Positions 37,638 to 46,489 of a DNA stretch of 64,000 nucleotides are shown here, in pieces. Below the pieces are notes generated by a model, which saw only the letters and a list, made by a program, of their open reading frames with translations, did not search any database and was not told the DNA's origin. Position numbers and translations under genes: made by a program. Origin of the DNA: JBAOHV01 sp037045265 (lineage in GTDB: Bacteria > Actinomycetota > Acidimicrobiia > Acidimicrobiales > Microtrichaceae); NCBI GenBank assembly GCA_037045265.1, contig JBAOHV010000013.1:1-64000 (forward strand). The letters are read 5' to 3'. Within the stretch, counting starts at the first letter, position 1; the number at the start of each line of letters is the position of its first letter.

Positions 37638-38531
37638 TCAGCGCCGCCGTTGCCGCAGGCGCTCCTGGACCAGTCCGCGGACGCGTCCGGTGGCGATAGC
37701 TGCGCGACGCATCAGGTGGATGGCCGAGCGTTTGGTGACGGCCTGGCGGTTGGCCGCGAGCATCCCTGACGGGGTCTCGCCACCCGGAAGGCCCTGGCGT
37801 TCGATCACTTCGGTCATGCCGATGCCGTAGTAGTGGTGCTGGCGGATCATGGTCCAGAGCCCCGGGCGGTGCCGGTAGTGAACGACGGCGTCGGGTGCGT
37901 AGGCGAGCTCGACGCCGGCATCTGCGAGTGCCCAGCCGAAGGCGATGTCCTCACAGCGGGTGAGCCCTTCGGGGAACCCGCCCACCTTCTGGAAGGCCGA
38001 CCGTCGGGCCCCCATGTTGGCCGAGACCGGGTAGCGGTGACCCAGGTAGGACGGCAGCTCGCCGGGAGTCGCAGGTGGGCGCCAGCGTTCCTGTCCGGCC
38101 GGGGAGAGCTGTTCTTCGTCCAGGTGCCCGCCGACGACCTCGCTGGCGTCCAGCGCGGTGACGATAGCGCTATGAGCCAGTCCGGTTCGACCAGATCGTC
38201 GGCGTCGCAGAACGCGAGCAGGGTCGCTGTTAGCTGCGGCGGCACCGGCGTTGCGTGCGTGTGCTGCGCCGCGCACCGCGGACGAGTCGATGACGCGCAG
38301 CCCGGCGTATGGGTGCAGCGGCGGCGCTGTGACCCGTGGGTCCGTCGCGACGCCGGACCTGTTCACCGACAGGACGAGCTCCCACGGTCGGTCGAAGTCC
38401 TGTGCGGCGAGCGCCGTGAGCTGTTCGTCGAGGTCTTCGTCGACGCCGCCGACGGGGACCACGACCGAGATCGTGGGTACGGCGAAGTCGATGCTCTCGT
38501 CGTCGTGTCCAGCCGGGGTGTCCTGGTTCAC
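37638..38531 (-). CDS. Family 2 glycosyltransferase (two compensating frame breaks)
   Basis: GTG start at 38531. GT-A start TISVVVPVGGVDEDLDEQLT, then AHARNAGAAAANSD. Between about 38221 and 38160 the printed frame reads arginine-rich nonsense, while the neighbouring frame encodes LLAFCDADDLVEPDWLIALSS, the donor-sugar DxD region. The original frame then resumes at ALDASEVVGGHLDEE and continues through VGGFPEGLTRCEDIAFGWAL to the end. Two opposite indels therefore hide the catalytic motif without shortening the ORF. Acceptor and donor unknown. Confidence 0.72.
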   Translation of the reverse strand: MNQDTPAGHDDESIDFAVPTISVVVPVGGVDEDLDEQLTALAAQDFDRPWELVLSVNRSGVATDPRVTAPPLHPYAGLRVIDSSAVRGAAHARNAGAAAANSDPARVLRRRRSGRTGLAHSAIVTALDASEVVGGHLDEEQLSPAGQERWRPPATPGELPSYLGHRYPVSANMGARRSAFQKVGGFPEGLTRCEDIAFGWALADAGVELAYAPDAVVHYRHRPGLWTMIRQHHYYGIGMTEVIERQGLPGGETPSGMLAANRQAVTKRSAIHLMRRAAIATGRVRGLVQERLRQRRR

Positions 38532-38570
38532 CCGGGGAAGCGTATCGACGAGCCCCCGGACTTCAACTGC

Positions 38571-38738
38571 TCAGCTGCGACTGAAGATCCCGCGTAGCCC
38601 GCCACGCCCCGACGACGCGGTCTGGGAGCACTGGCAGCGGTCCTTCTCGGGGACGTTGGCGAGCACCTGTTCCACGTGAGCGCCGCACCCGGCCCACGTC
38701 GGTCGTCCACATGTCTTGCAAGTAACTGCTCTACACAT
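38571..38738 (-). CDS. Small conserved cysteine-rich protein
   Basis: 55 residues beginning MCRAVTCKTCGRPTWAGCGA, then HVEQVLANVPEKDRCQC. Two CxxC-type pairs (CKTCG, CQC with CG) suggest a zinc knuckle. Near-identical short proteins recur in actinobacteria without known function. ATG 38738 is preceded by GGGGG; the ATG overlaps a 16-bp palindrome (38737-38752). Confidence 0.7.
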   Translation of the reverse strand: MCRAVTCKTCGRPTWAGCGAHVEQVLANVPEKDRCQCSQTASSGRGGLRGIFSRS

Positions 38739-38752
38739 ACCCCCTAGGGTAT
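38737..38752. promoter_or_regulatory. CsoR-like palindrome ATACCC-CCTA-GGGTAT
   Basis: Arms ATACCC (38737-38742) and GGGTAT (38747-38752) around a 4-bp centre. This resembles operators of the CsoR/RcnR metal-sensing repressors. It overlaps the start codon and supplies the G-rich ribosome site of the small cysteine-rich gene, so it may be nothing more than that. Confidence 0.35.
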
Positions 38753-38814
38753 TCAACCCCCGGTGTGTTGTCGAGCCGTGGCCTCGAGGTCGTCGCCCTA
38801 TCGGTGCAGCTCGG

Positions 38815-40174
38815 TCAGCGGGCACGGATGACCGGTCGAGCTCCCTCCACCCCGAGGATCCGTTCCGCGAGCCTGGACCGCAGCTCGTTGCGCAGCTCGG
38901 ACGTACCCGGATCGTTCACCAGGTTCCGGTGTTGGTGCGGATCGCTGACGTTGTCGTACAGGTGGGAGTCGACGTACACATCGGATGCCGGGCGTCGATG
39001 TCCAGCGAGCGGGTTCAGGCCGGGGGCCTTGACCGCGTAGGTGTGGCTTGGAGTGCGCAGTGCCCGGCCGATCTGGGACTCGCTGATCTGGACGAATACG
39101 TCGTCGGGTCCGCTCGTTCGCGAGCTGGAGCGGCCTGCCGTCCAGGCATGGATCGTCACCGCCGGCGGCGACGACGAGCGTGGGTAGCAGGTCCAGGCTC
39201 GTCGCCATGTCCTGGCGCCTCTGCCCGCCACGGAACCCGGGGCCTCTCAGCACGAGTGGGATGCGCAGCGATGCGTCGTGCGGGCTGCGCTTGTACTCCA
39301 GGTTGCGGGTGCGGAAGTGGTTGCCGTGGTCGCTGCTGAAGACGACGAGCGTGTCGTCGAGGCGACCCGAGCGCTCCAGGTGGTCGACCATCCTGCCCAG
39401 GTTGGTGTCGATGCTCGCGCAGCAGGCCAGGTACTCGGCGTAGTTCCAGCGCCAGTCGCCTCGCCATGCAGGAAGGTCCTCGGGGCGGTCGAAGTCGGAG
39501 AACCTCGCCGCCCATCCCTCGGGCCCCACCGCCCGGAACCGGTTGTTCTGGTGGTGCGGCTCCAGGAAGGACACGAACAACAGGAACGGCCGGTCCGTGT
39601 CGAAGCGCCCGAGTCGGTCGATCGCGATGTCGGTCAGCGCGTCGACCCGGTAGCCGGACAGCTCGACGCGCTGGCCGTGCTCGTCGAACACATGACCCGA
39701 AACCGCTCCGGAGGTGTGCTCGAGCGCGTCGGCAGCGACCCAGCAATCGCGGTAGCCGCCACGTCGCTCGGGTGGCACCGGCCGCCGCTCGAAGCGCGCC
39801 GGCGATCGGCCGATGGGCAGTGCCGCTCCACGGTCCGATGCCAGGTGCCACTTGCCGACGTAGCCGGTCTGGTAGCCCAGGTCGTCTATCCGATCGGCAA
39901 GGGTCGCCTGGCCGGGCGGCAACGCAATCCCGTTACGCCAACATCCTGTGGTGGTGGGGTACGAGCCCGTCTGGATGGCGGCGCGCGCCGGTCCGCAGAC
40001 CGGCTGGATCGTGAAGGCGTTGTCGAAGGCGACCCCATCAGCTGCAAGGCGGTCGAGCCGTGGGGTCACCGCCAGCCGCTGGCCGAACACCCCGCAGGAG
40101 TCGGGGCGCTGCTGATCGGACAGCACCACGAGGATGTTCGGTCGGGTCACCGCCCGCTGATCGCGCTCATCCAC
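38815..40174 (-). CDS. Sulfatase (arylsulfatase family), frameshifted near the end
   Basis: About 452 residues. Starts with the metal-binding strand RPNILVVLSDQQRPDSCGVF; the formylglycine site is C60-G-P-A-R (IQPVCGPARAAIQTGSYPTT). Further conserved blocks: GYVGKWHLASD, FSSDHGNHF and PHDASLRIPLVLRGPGF. One extra base at about 39112 shifts the C-terminus; corrected, it reads GPDDVFVQISESQIGRAL through NLVNDPGTSELRNELRS to a stop at 38815. No signal peptide is visible. It would remove sulfate esters from a sugar. GTG start overlaps the GH79 stop by 8 bases, so the two are coupled. Confidence 0.82.
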
Positions 40175-41724
40175 AGCCAGCCGCGGCGTTGCCGTCGCGG
40201 TCGACGACGAACGCCACGCTCGCCGCGGGGACCGTCACTGCACCGTTCGCATCGACGGGTGCGAGCTTCGGCAGGGTGCCGTCCTCGGCCGCTTCGAGCA
40301 CGGTGCCGTTCAGTGCGATGGTCGGGGAGTCGAGAGCGTCGCTGGTGAGCAGGTACACCTCGGCTGCGCCGGTCGAGGTGGTGACCGTCCGCTCCTCGGA
40401 TGCGGACGAGTTGACCACGGCGTAGGTGACGCCCGGCTCGTCGTCAGGAGTGCACTGGGCGTACACGGCCAGGTCGTCCACTTCGCCGCCGGAGCCGACC
40501 TCGAGCACCTTCGGGCCCATCAGCCGTTGCCACAGCACCGCCGCCCAGTAGTTGGGCCGCGGTTCCATGCCGTCCTCGTCGATCAACCCGTAGTCGCTGG
40601 CAGCCAGCGTGTTGTGGAACACGACGTCGCCGTCACCCGTCGCCAGCCGTCCGAGGTTGTCGATGTAGCGGATCACGTCCAGGTACTGCGCGGCCCACCG
40701 GTCGCCACCGCATGCCGCCTGAGCGACCTCGGTGATCCACATCGGCGCGCCCGGCTCGTAGGTGTCACGCAGCTGTTCGAAGAACGCCTTGTCCTCGTCG
40801 ATGCGGGACAGGAACTCCTGGGTGAGCGCGATCTCCGGGCCCTCCGTGGATCCGCAACGCTCCGAGAGCTTCGGATAGAAGTGGTAGCTGACCCTGTCGT
40901 AGCGGCTGGCATCGGGGTCCATGAGGTCGGCCGACGCGATGGCGGGTTCGATCACCTCGGTCGCCCCGGGCCCGACGATGGTCAGTTCCGGCATCACCTC
41001 GTCGACCATCGTCTTGAAGGTCGTGAAGTCCCGGTTGAAGTCCTGCGCGTCGTAGTTGGCGGGGACGCCGATGGGCAGGCCCGGCTCGTTGAAGAACTCA
41101 GCGGCGACGACGGGGATGTCGTTCGCCTTGCTGAACTCCAACAGCGCACGCGCCTGGTCATCGAGCCAGACCCCGTCGGCGTCGCGCACTCCCGGCGTCG
41201 ACGCGAACGAGGTGACGATCTGCCGCGTCCACCGCGTCGGCGAACTCGCCGACACCCTTCCACTGCTCGGTGGTGAGCACCCCGTCGAAGTTCTCCGGGG
41301 GTGTGCCACCCGACGTTCCGTCGACATCGAAGTAGGTCCAGTTCGCCCACGTCCCGCTCACCCGCACGTAGGCGGGACCGAGCTCCTTGGCCAGGTTTCG
41401 CAGTCGGGCTGAGCTCAGGTCGATCGGTGGCCGTACGACCTTGCCCGAACCGGCGTCGTACGGCTGCCAGAACTGGCCTCCGGTCACCTCGACCATCTCG
41501 ACGTTGTAGGACTGATACGCAGGGTCGAGCGTCGCGACCACCTCGTCGTCGACCGACAACACCACGTCGGCATCGGGTGGAGACGACGCCGCGGTGTCGC
41601 TCGGTGTCCCTGGGTCGGTCGTGTCGGACGAATCCCCCGAATCCGAACAACCGGCGACGAGGATCGCTGCTGCCAGCACGGACGCGCAGTAGCGGACGAA
41701 GTGGAAGGTGCCCCCATGGATCAT
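40167..41724 (-). CDS. GH79 heparanase-like beta-glucuronidase, lipoprotein (frameshifted)
   Basis: ATG 41724, hydrophobic signal and lipobox LVAGC, followed by an acidic Ser/Asp/Pro linker; it should be tethered outside the cell. The body matches GH79: LRNLAKELGPAYVRVSGTWA, acid/base Glu in AAEFFNEPGLPIG, nucleophile Glu in MWITEVAQAACGGDRWAAQY, and LIDEDGMEPRPNYWAAVLWQ as in heparanase. A frame break near 41220 separates ADAVDAA from QIVTSFASTPGVRD. Expected to cleave glucuronic-acid linkages in glycosaminoglycan- or arabinogalactan-like glycans. Coupled to the sulfatase downstream. Confidence 0.8.
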
Positions 41725-41814
41725 GCGGCACTGTACCAACCGGCGTACATCGGCAGATGGTCCTTCGGTGCGGGCATGGAGGCTGTGTTAGCAAGTGGCT
41801 GGAGGAGGCGTGAC

Positions 41815-42576
41815 GTGTTCGATCTGATTGGTCATCGGGCCCTGGTCACCGGCGGCGGTCGCAGTGCAGGTGCGGCGATCGCCATGGCGCTCGCGCGGCA
41901 AGGCGCGCAGGTCGCGGTGAACGACGTAGAGGTCCGTCGCGCGGCGTTGTCAGCGGCCGAGATACGTTCCGAGGGTGGCAGTGCAGTAGCGGTCCCGTTC
42001 GACATCACCGATCCCGGGGCGGTGGCCAAGGGCGTGGCCTTCGCCGCCGCTGAGTTCGGTGCACCGATCGACATCCTCGTGAACAACGCAGGGGTCCCGG
42101 CCGACATGGCGCTCACGCCGTTCCGCGACATGCCGCCCGAGGACTGGAAGCGCATGATCGACCTGAACCTCTACGGCAACCTGAACTGCGTCCGCGCGGT
42201 CGTGGACGGCATGGTCGGTCAGGGCTGGGGTCGGATTGTGCAGATCAGCTCCGGGGCCGCCCGCACCGGACTCGCATTCGGAGTGTCGATGTATGGCGCG
42301 TCCAAGAGTGGCATCGAGGGATTCGTCCGTCACATCTCCCAGGAGCTCGCGCGGACCGGGGTGACGGCCAACACCCTGGCACTCGGGCTTCTGTCCAACG
42401 CGGTGCCCGACGACGCACCCGAGCAGGCCGTCGCTGGTCTGGCGTCGACGGTGCCGGTGGGCCGACTGGGCACTCCCGAGGACGTCGCCGCGGCAGTGGT
42501 CTACATGGTGTCAGAGGAAGCCTCATGGCTGACGGGCCAGACGATCGGCCTCAACGGTGGCGCGACCACGAACTGA
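41815..42576 (+). CDS. Short-chain dehydrogenase/reductase
   Basis: 253 residues from GTG 41815 behind GGAGGAGG. Rossmann loop ALVTGGGRSAGAAIAMALAR (Ser where many have Gly), VNNAGVPADMALTPF, and catalytic Ser ... YGASK in QISSGAARTGLAFGVSMYGA. The end has LNGGATTN. NAD(P)-dependent oxidation or reduction of an unknown alcohol/ketone. It lies 60 bp before the DegT-family gene. Confidence 0.82.
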   Translation: MFDLIGHRALVTGGGRSAGAAIAMALARQGAQVAVNDVEVRRAALSAAEIRSEGGSAVAVPFDITDPGAVAKGVAFAAAEFGAPIDILVNNAGVPADMALTPFRDMPPEDWKRMIDLNLYGNLNCVRAVVDGMVGQGWGRIVQISSGAARTGLAFGVSMYGASKSGIEGFVRHISQELARTGVTANTLALGLLSNAVPDDAPEQAVAGLASTVPVGRLGTPEDVAAAVVYMVSEEASWLTGQTIGLNGGATTN

Positions 42577-42636
42577 GGTCGAGGGGGATCTCATCGTACG
42601 GACGTCGTCCACACGGAGCGGCAGGAGGAGAGCGAG

Positions 42637-43848
42637 ATGGGTGAGAAGCGGGTGCTGTACGCAGGGAGCGTGCATGACGAGGCTGAGATAGAAGCTGTCG
42701 TCGAGGTTCTGCGATCCGGGCCGACGGCGTTCCGCATCGGCCGCCGGGTGAGTGAGTTCGAGCGACGGGTGGCCGAGCTTTTCGGAAAGGCGTCCGGCAT
42801 AGCAGTCAACTCCGGTTCGTCGGCGCTGTACATGGCTGTCGAGCTGCTCGACCTTCCACCGGGAGCCGAGGTGCTCACCTCGGTCCTGACGTTCTCGACA
42901 GACGTCGCTCCGCTGGTTCGCGCGGGGCTGGTGCCGGTGTTCGTGGACGTCGAGCCGAACACCTACAACGTCGACATCGACGCGATGGAGCGGCTCATCG
43001 GAGCAGACACCGCGGCGATACTCGTTCCGAACCTGGTCGGCAACGCCCCGGACTGGGACCGCATCCGTCAGCTGGCCGACGCCCACGGCCTGCTCGTGAT
43101 CGAGGACTCGTGCGACGCGCTCGGTGCGACGCTGCGGGGTACGCCGACCGGCACACGTTCGGACCTGTCGGTCACGAGCTTCGCTGCGTCGCACATAATC
43201 ACCGCGGCGGGCAACGGCGGCATGGTCCTGCTCGACGACGAGGCGATGCGCGACCGGGGTCTGCTCCTGCGCCGTTGGGGGCGGTCGTCTGAGGTCCAGT
43301 TCTACGGCTCCCGCAAAGGCGATGATCGCTTCATGGCGCAGGTCGACGGCATGGAGTACGACTCGCTGTTCGTGTTCGAGGAGCTCGGCTGGAACTTCGA
43401 GCCGTCGGAGTTGGGTGCGGCGTTCGGGTTGGAGCAGTTGAACAAGCTGGCGAACAACTACCGGGTCCGTCAGCGCAACTTCGCCGCCTACCAGGAATCC
43501 TTCGGCCTGTACCCGGAGTTGTTCGACCGTCCGGTCCAGCTTCCCGGACTCGATACCGCATGGCTGGCCTACCCGTTCGTTGTGCGTCCCGAGGGCCCCC
43601 TGACCCGCTCGGAGCTGCAGCGTCGACTCGAGGACCGTGGCATCGACACGCGCATGGTCTGGACCGGCAACGTGACCCGCCAGCCGATGATGCGCGGCGT
43701 CACCTACCGTGCCGACCCCGACGGCTACCCCAACGCCGACCGGGTCATGGAGCACACGCTGCTGTTGCCGTGCAACCACTTCCTGACCGACGACGACGTC
43801 TCATTCGTATGCGACGCGGTTGCGCGGGCGGTCGAGGACCATGGCTGA
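42637..43848 (+). CDS. DegT/DnrJ-family PLP/PMP enzyme with His in place of the Schiff-base Lys
   Basis: 403 residues of the sugar aminotransferase/dehydratase fold: VNSGSSALYMAVELLDLPPG, LTFSTDVAPLVRAGLVPVFV, IEDSCDALGATLRG. Where aminotransferases have SFxxxK, this has SFAASHIITAAGNGG with His186. The same Lys-to-His change marks the CDP-hexose 3-dehydrases (RfbH/E1) and ColD, which deoxygenate sugars at C3 using PMP. So it is probably a 3-dehydrase for a nucleotide sugar, not an aminotransferase. RfbH also has an Fe-S cysteine set, which I do not see here, favouring a ColD-like mechanism. Overlaps the next SDR gene by 8 bases. Confidence 0.78.
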   Translation: MGEKRVLYAGSVHDEAEIEAVVEVLRSGPTAFRIGRRVSEFERRVAELFGKASGIAVNSGSSALYMAVELLDLPPGAEVLTSVLTFSTDVAPLVRAGLVPVFVDVEPNTYNVDIDAMERLIGADTAAILVPNLVGNAPDWDRIRQLADAHGLLVIEDSCDALGATLRGTPTGTRSDLSVTSFAASHIITAAGNGGMVLLDDEAMRDRGLLLRRWGRSSEVQFYGSRKGDDRFMAQVDGMEYDSLFVFEELGWNFEPSELGAAFGLEQLNKLANNYRVRQRNFAAYQESFGLYPELFDRPVQLPGLDTAWLAYPFVVRPEGPLTRSELQRRLEDRGIDTRMVWTGNVTRQPMMRGVTYRADPDGYPNADRVMEHTLLLPCNHFLTDDDVSFVCDAVARAVEDHG

Positions 43849-44729
43849 GCGCCGGGTCGCTCTGGTGACCGGGGCGAGCAAGGGTGGCACCGGAACAGCC
43901 ATAGCGATCCGGCTGGCGTCGGCCGGTTTCGACGTGGCCGTGGTGGCACGCGACGCGGAAGGCCTGGGGCGCACCGCCCGCCAGGTGCGTGACCTCGGTC
44001 GGCGCGCACTCGAGCTGCCGTGTGACCTGTCGGACCCCGACGGCGGTCGTGGCGAGCTCGTCGCCAGGGCGGTCGCCGAGCTGGGCCCGGTAGATGTGCT
44101 GGTCAACAACGCCGCGGCGAACGGCTACCGGCCCTTCGCGGAGTGGACGCCGGCGCGGTTGGAGCTCACCCAGCAGGTGAACGTTTGGGCACCGTGGGAC
44201 CTGATGGTGCAGGCCGCACCAGCCATGCCGCGCACGTGGGCGCGGTTGGATCGTGAACGTGACCAGCTTCGCCGCCGAGCTGGCACCCGGACCGCCGTTC
44301 CCGACCACGCTCGTGGCGACCCAGGGTTCGGGTTACGGGGTGTCCAAAGCGGCTTTGAACCGGTTGACGGTGTCGGTCGCGGCGGAGTTGTACGAGGCGG
44401 GGATCGCCGTCAACGCGCTGGCCCCCCAGTCGGCGATCGCGACTCCACAGCTGGTGGCGGCCGGCGAGGTCGATGCGGATCGATTCGAGCCGCTCGAGAC
44501 GATGGCCGAGGCGGCGCTGTTGCTGTCGAGTTGCGATCCCTCCGTGCTTACCGGGCGGATAGCCCGCAGCCTGGAGCTGCTGGTCGAGCTCGACCGTGCC
44601 GTCCACACCCTGGACGGCACCGGGTTGGTGCACGGGTGGCAGCCGGAGGACCTGCCGGAGTCGATCCAGCGCAGGGCGGACTCGCTCGCCGAGCGGGGCT
44701 GGCCCGACGCGTTCGCGTCGGATCGATGA
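43841..44729 (+). CDS. Short-chain dehydrogenase/reductase (frameshifted)
   Basis: Begins MAERRVALVTGASKGGTGTA at 43841. VDVLVNNAAANGYRPFAEW; then an extra base at about 44227 breaks the frame; corrected, it reads AMRARGRGWIVNVTSFAAEL, the catalytic Ser strand, followed by YGVSKAALNRLTVSVAAELY with the YxxxK pair. The end (LPESIQRRADSLAERGW) is longer than usual. Probably acts on the product of the neighbouring dehydrase or in an acyl-CoA pathway; unknown. Confidence 0.72.
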
Positions 44730-44805
44730 ATGCCGGAGGTGCTGCGAAGATGCTCGCCGGCGCACGGCGGCTCGTCGATGCTCCCCGTCCCAGCAGGAGA
44801 ACCAG

Positions 44806-45639
44806 ATGACCGGATCCCAGGACCAGATACTCGAGGTCCGACGCCCCCGACCCGACGTAGCGGTCCTGGCTCTCGACCGGCCCGACGTGCTCAACGCACT
44901 GTCCTTCGAGCTGGTCGACAGACTCCACGACGCGCTCGACGAGCTGCACACCGACAACACGTGCCGGGTCGTCGTGTTGACCGGCGCCGGTCGGGCGTTC
45001 TGTGCCGGGCTCGACCTGGCCGACACCGGTCGGCCCTCCACAGCGCACGGGACCAGCGGTCCGCGGGCAGGCATGCTCTCCCAGGAACGCATCGCGGAGC
45101 TCCCGATCAAGCTCCGCAAGCTGCAACAGCCGGTCATCGCAGCGGTGAACGGCCCGGCCTACGGTGGGGGGTTCGCTCTTGCGATGGCTTGTGACCTGCG
45201 CGTCGCGTCGACGTCGGCGGTGTTCTGCTCCCAGTTCATCAAGGTCGGTCTGGGCGGCTGCGACATCGGGATCAGCTACACGCTGCCGCGTGCCATCGGC
45301 TCGACCAGGGCCTTCGAGCTGATCCTCACCGCCCGACGCGTCGAGGCGGAGGAGGCGGAGCGGATCGGCATCGTCAGCGAAGTGGTCGACGATCCGGTCG
45401 CTCGAGCGCTCGAGTTGGCCGATACGCTCTGCGGCCACAGTCCCTTCGGCGTCGTCATGACCAAGGAGGTCATGTGGTCGAACCTGGATGCAGCGAGCCT
45501 CGAACAGGCCATCCATCTGGAGAACCGGACGCAGATCCTGGCTTCAACGGGGGGAGAGGTCACCGAGGCCGCGGTGGCCTTCCTCGAGAAGCGCCAGCCC
45601 GACTGGTCGAACGTGAAGCCGTCAGGCATCTGGGCGTAG
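44806..45639 (+). CDS. Enoyl-CoA hydratase/isomerase family protein
   Basis: 277 residues, ATG 44806 after AGCAGGAGA. Crotonase fold: VVVLTGAGRAFCAGLDLADT (first oxyanion-hole strand), QQPVIAAVNGPAYGGGFALA (second), then ACDLRVASTSAVFCSQFIKV and a C-terminal helical clamp (LENRTQILASTGGEVTEA). The usual catalytic Glu positions are GLGGCDIGISY-like, so it may be an isomerase or a lower-activity hydratase. Located between two SDR genes, consistent with a beta-oxidation-type cycle. Confidence 0.82.
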   Translation: MTGSQDQILEVRRPRPDVAVLALDRPDVLNALSFELVDRLHDALDELHTDNTCRVVVLTGAGRAFCAGLDLADTGRPSTAHGTSGPRAGMLSQERIAELPIKLRKLQQPVIAAVNGPAYGGGFALAMACDLRVASTSAVFCSQFIKVGLGGCDIGISYTLPRAIGSTRAFELILTARRVEAEEAERIGIVSEVVDDPVARALELADTLCGHSPFGVVMTKEVMWSNLDAASLEQAIHLENRTQILASTGGEVTEAAVAFLEKRQPDWSNVKPSGIWA

Positions 45640-45670
45640 CTGCCCTGGCACGAGTGAGAGGACACAGAAG

Positions 45671-46489
45671 TTGCAGGAACTGAGGGACAAGGTCGCAGTC
45701 GTCACCGGAGCCGGCGGCGGCATAGGGCGGGCGACGTGTGAGGAGCTGGCACGTCACGGCTGCCACGTCGCTGTCGTCGATGTCCGCGGCGAAGCCGCGG
45801 AGGCGACCGCTCGATCGGTCGAGGCTCTGGGGGTCAAGGCGACCGCACACGTCGTCGACGTACGTGATCGCGACGCGTTGGGTGAGCTCGCCGACGACGT
45901 CGTGGCCACCCACGGTGCCTGTCATGTGCTGGTCAACAACGCTGGTGTCACTTCCGCGGGCTCGTTCGAGGCCGAGACCGACGACGACCTGCGCTGGATC
46001 GTCGACATCAACGTGTGGGGGGTGGTCAACGGGTGCCACGCGTTCCTGCCGCACCTCCGTCAGGTGGACGAGGCACACATCGTGAACCTGTCCAGCATGG
46101 TCGGGCTGCTCGGGCTGCCCCACAACGCCAGCTACTCGCTCACCAAGGGCGCGGTGCGCGCCTTCAGCGAGTCGCTGCGAGCCGAGCTGGTGACCAGCGG
46201 GATCGGCGTGACAGTGATCTTCCCGGGCTCGATCAACACGGGCATCATCGCGACGGCTCGGGGAAGCGAGGCGGGCCGACTGGCCGATATGGGGTCCTCG
46301 CGTCTGGTGCCGCTGGTGATGCGGCCGCCGTCGTCGGTCGCCCGTGCGATCGTGCGTGGCATCCAACGCGACCGCGCACGAGTGGTGATCGGGCCCGACG
46401 CTCACCTGGTCAGCGGGTTCTCCCGCCTGGTGCCCGGCCGCTCGGGTCTGGTGGGACGTCTCACGAACCGTCTCGTCCACGACGGCTGA
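45671..46489 (+). CDS. Short-chain dehydrogenase/reductase (SDR)
   Basis: 272 residues, TTG start 45671 preceded by GAGAGG. VAVVTGAGGGIGRATCEELA (classical TGxxxGIG), VLVNNAGVTSAGSFE, Ser-Tyr-Lys set in SSMVGLLGLPHNASYSLTKG. A C-terminal hydrophobic-basic tail (VSGFSRLVPGRSGLVGRLTN) may associate with membranes, as in many actinobacterial lipid SDRs. Its last 29 bases overlap the convergent PEP-synthase-like gene. Confidence 0.82.
   Translation: MQELRDKVAVVTGAGGGIGRATCEELARHGCHVAVVDVRGEAAEATARSVEALGVKATAHVVDVRDRDALGELADDVVATHGACHVLVNNAGVTSAGSFEAETDDDLRWIVDINVWGVVNGCHAFLPHLRQVDEAHIVNLSSMVGLLGLPHNASYSLTKGAVRAFSESLRAELVTSGIGVTVIFPGSINTGIIATARGSEAGRLADMGSSRLVPLVMRPPSSVARAIVRGIQRDRARVVIGPDAHLVSGFSRLVPGRSGLVGRLTNRLVHDG

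Noticed and set aside
42637..43848. Sugar aminotransferase
   Set aside because: The required Schiff-base lysine is replaced by His186; a dehydrase is more consistent.
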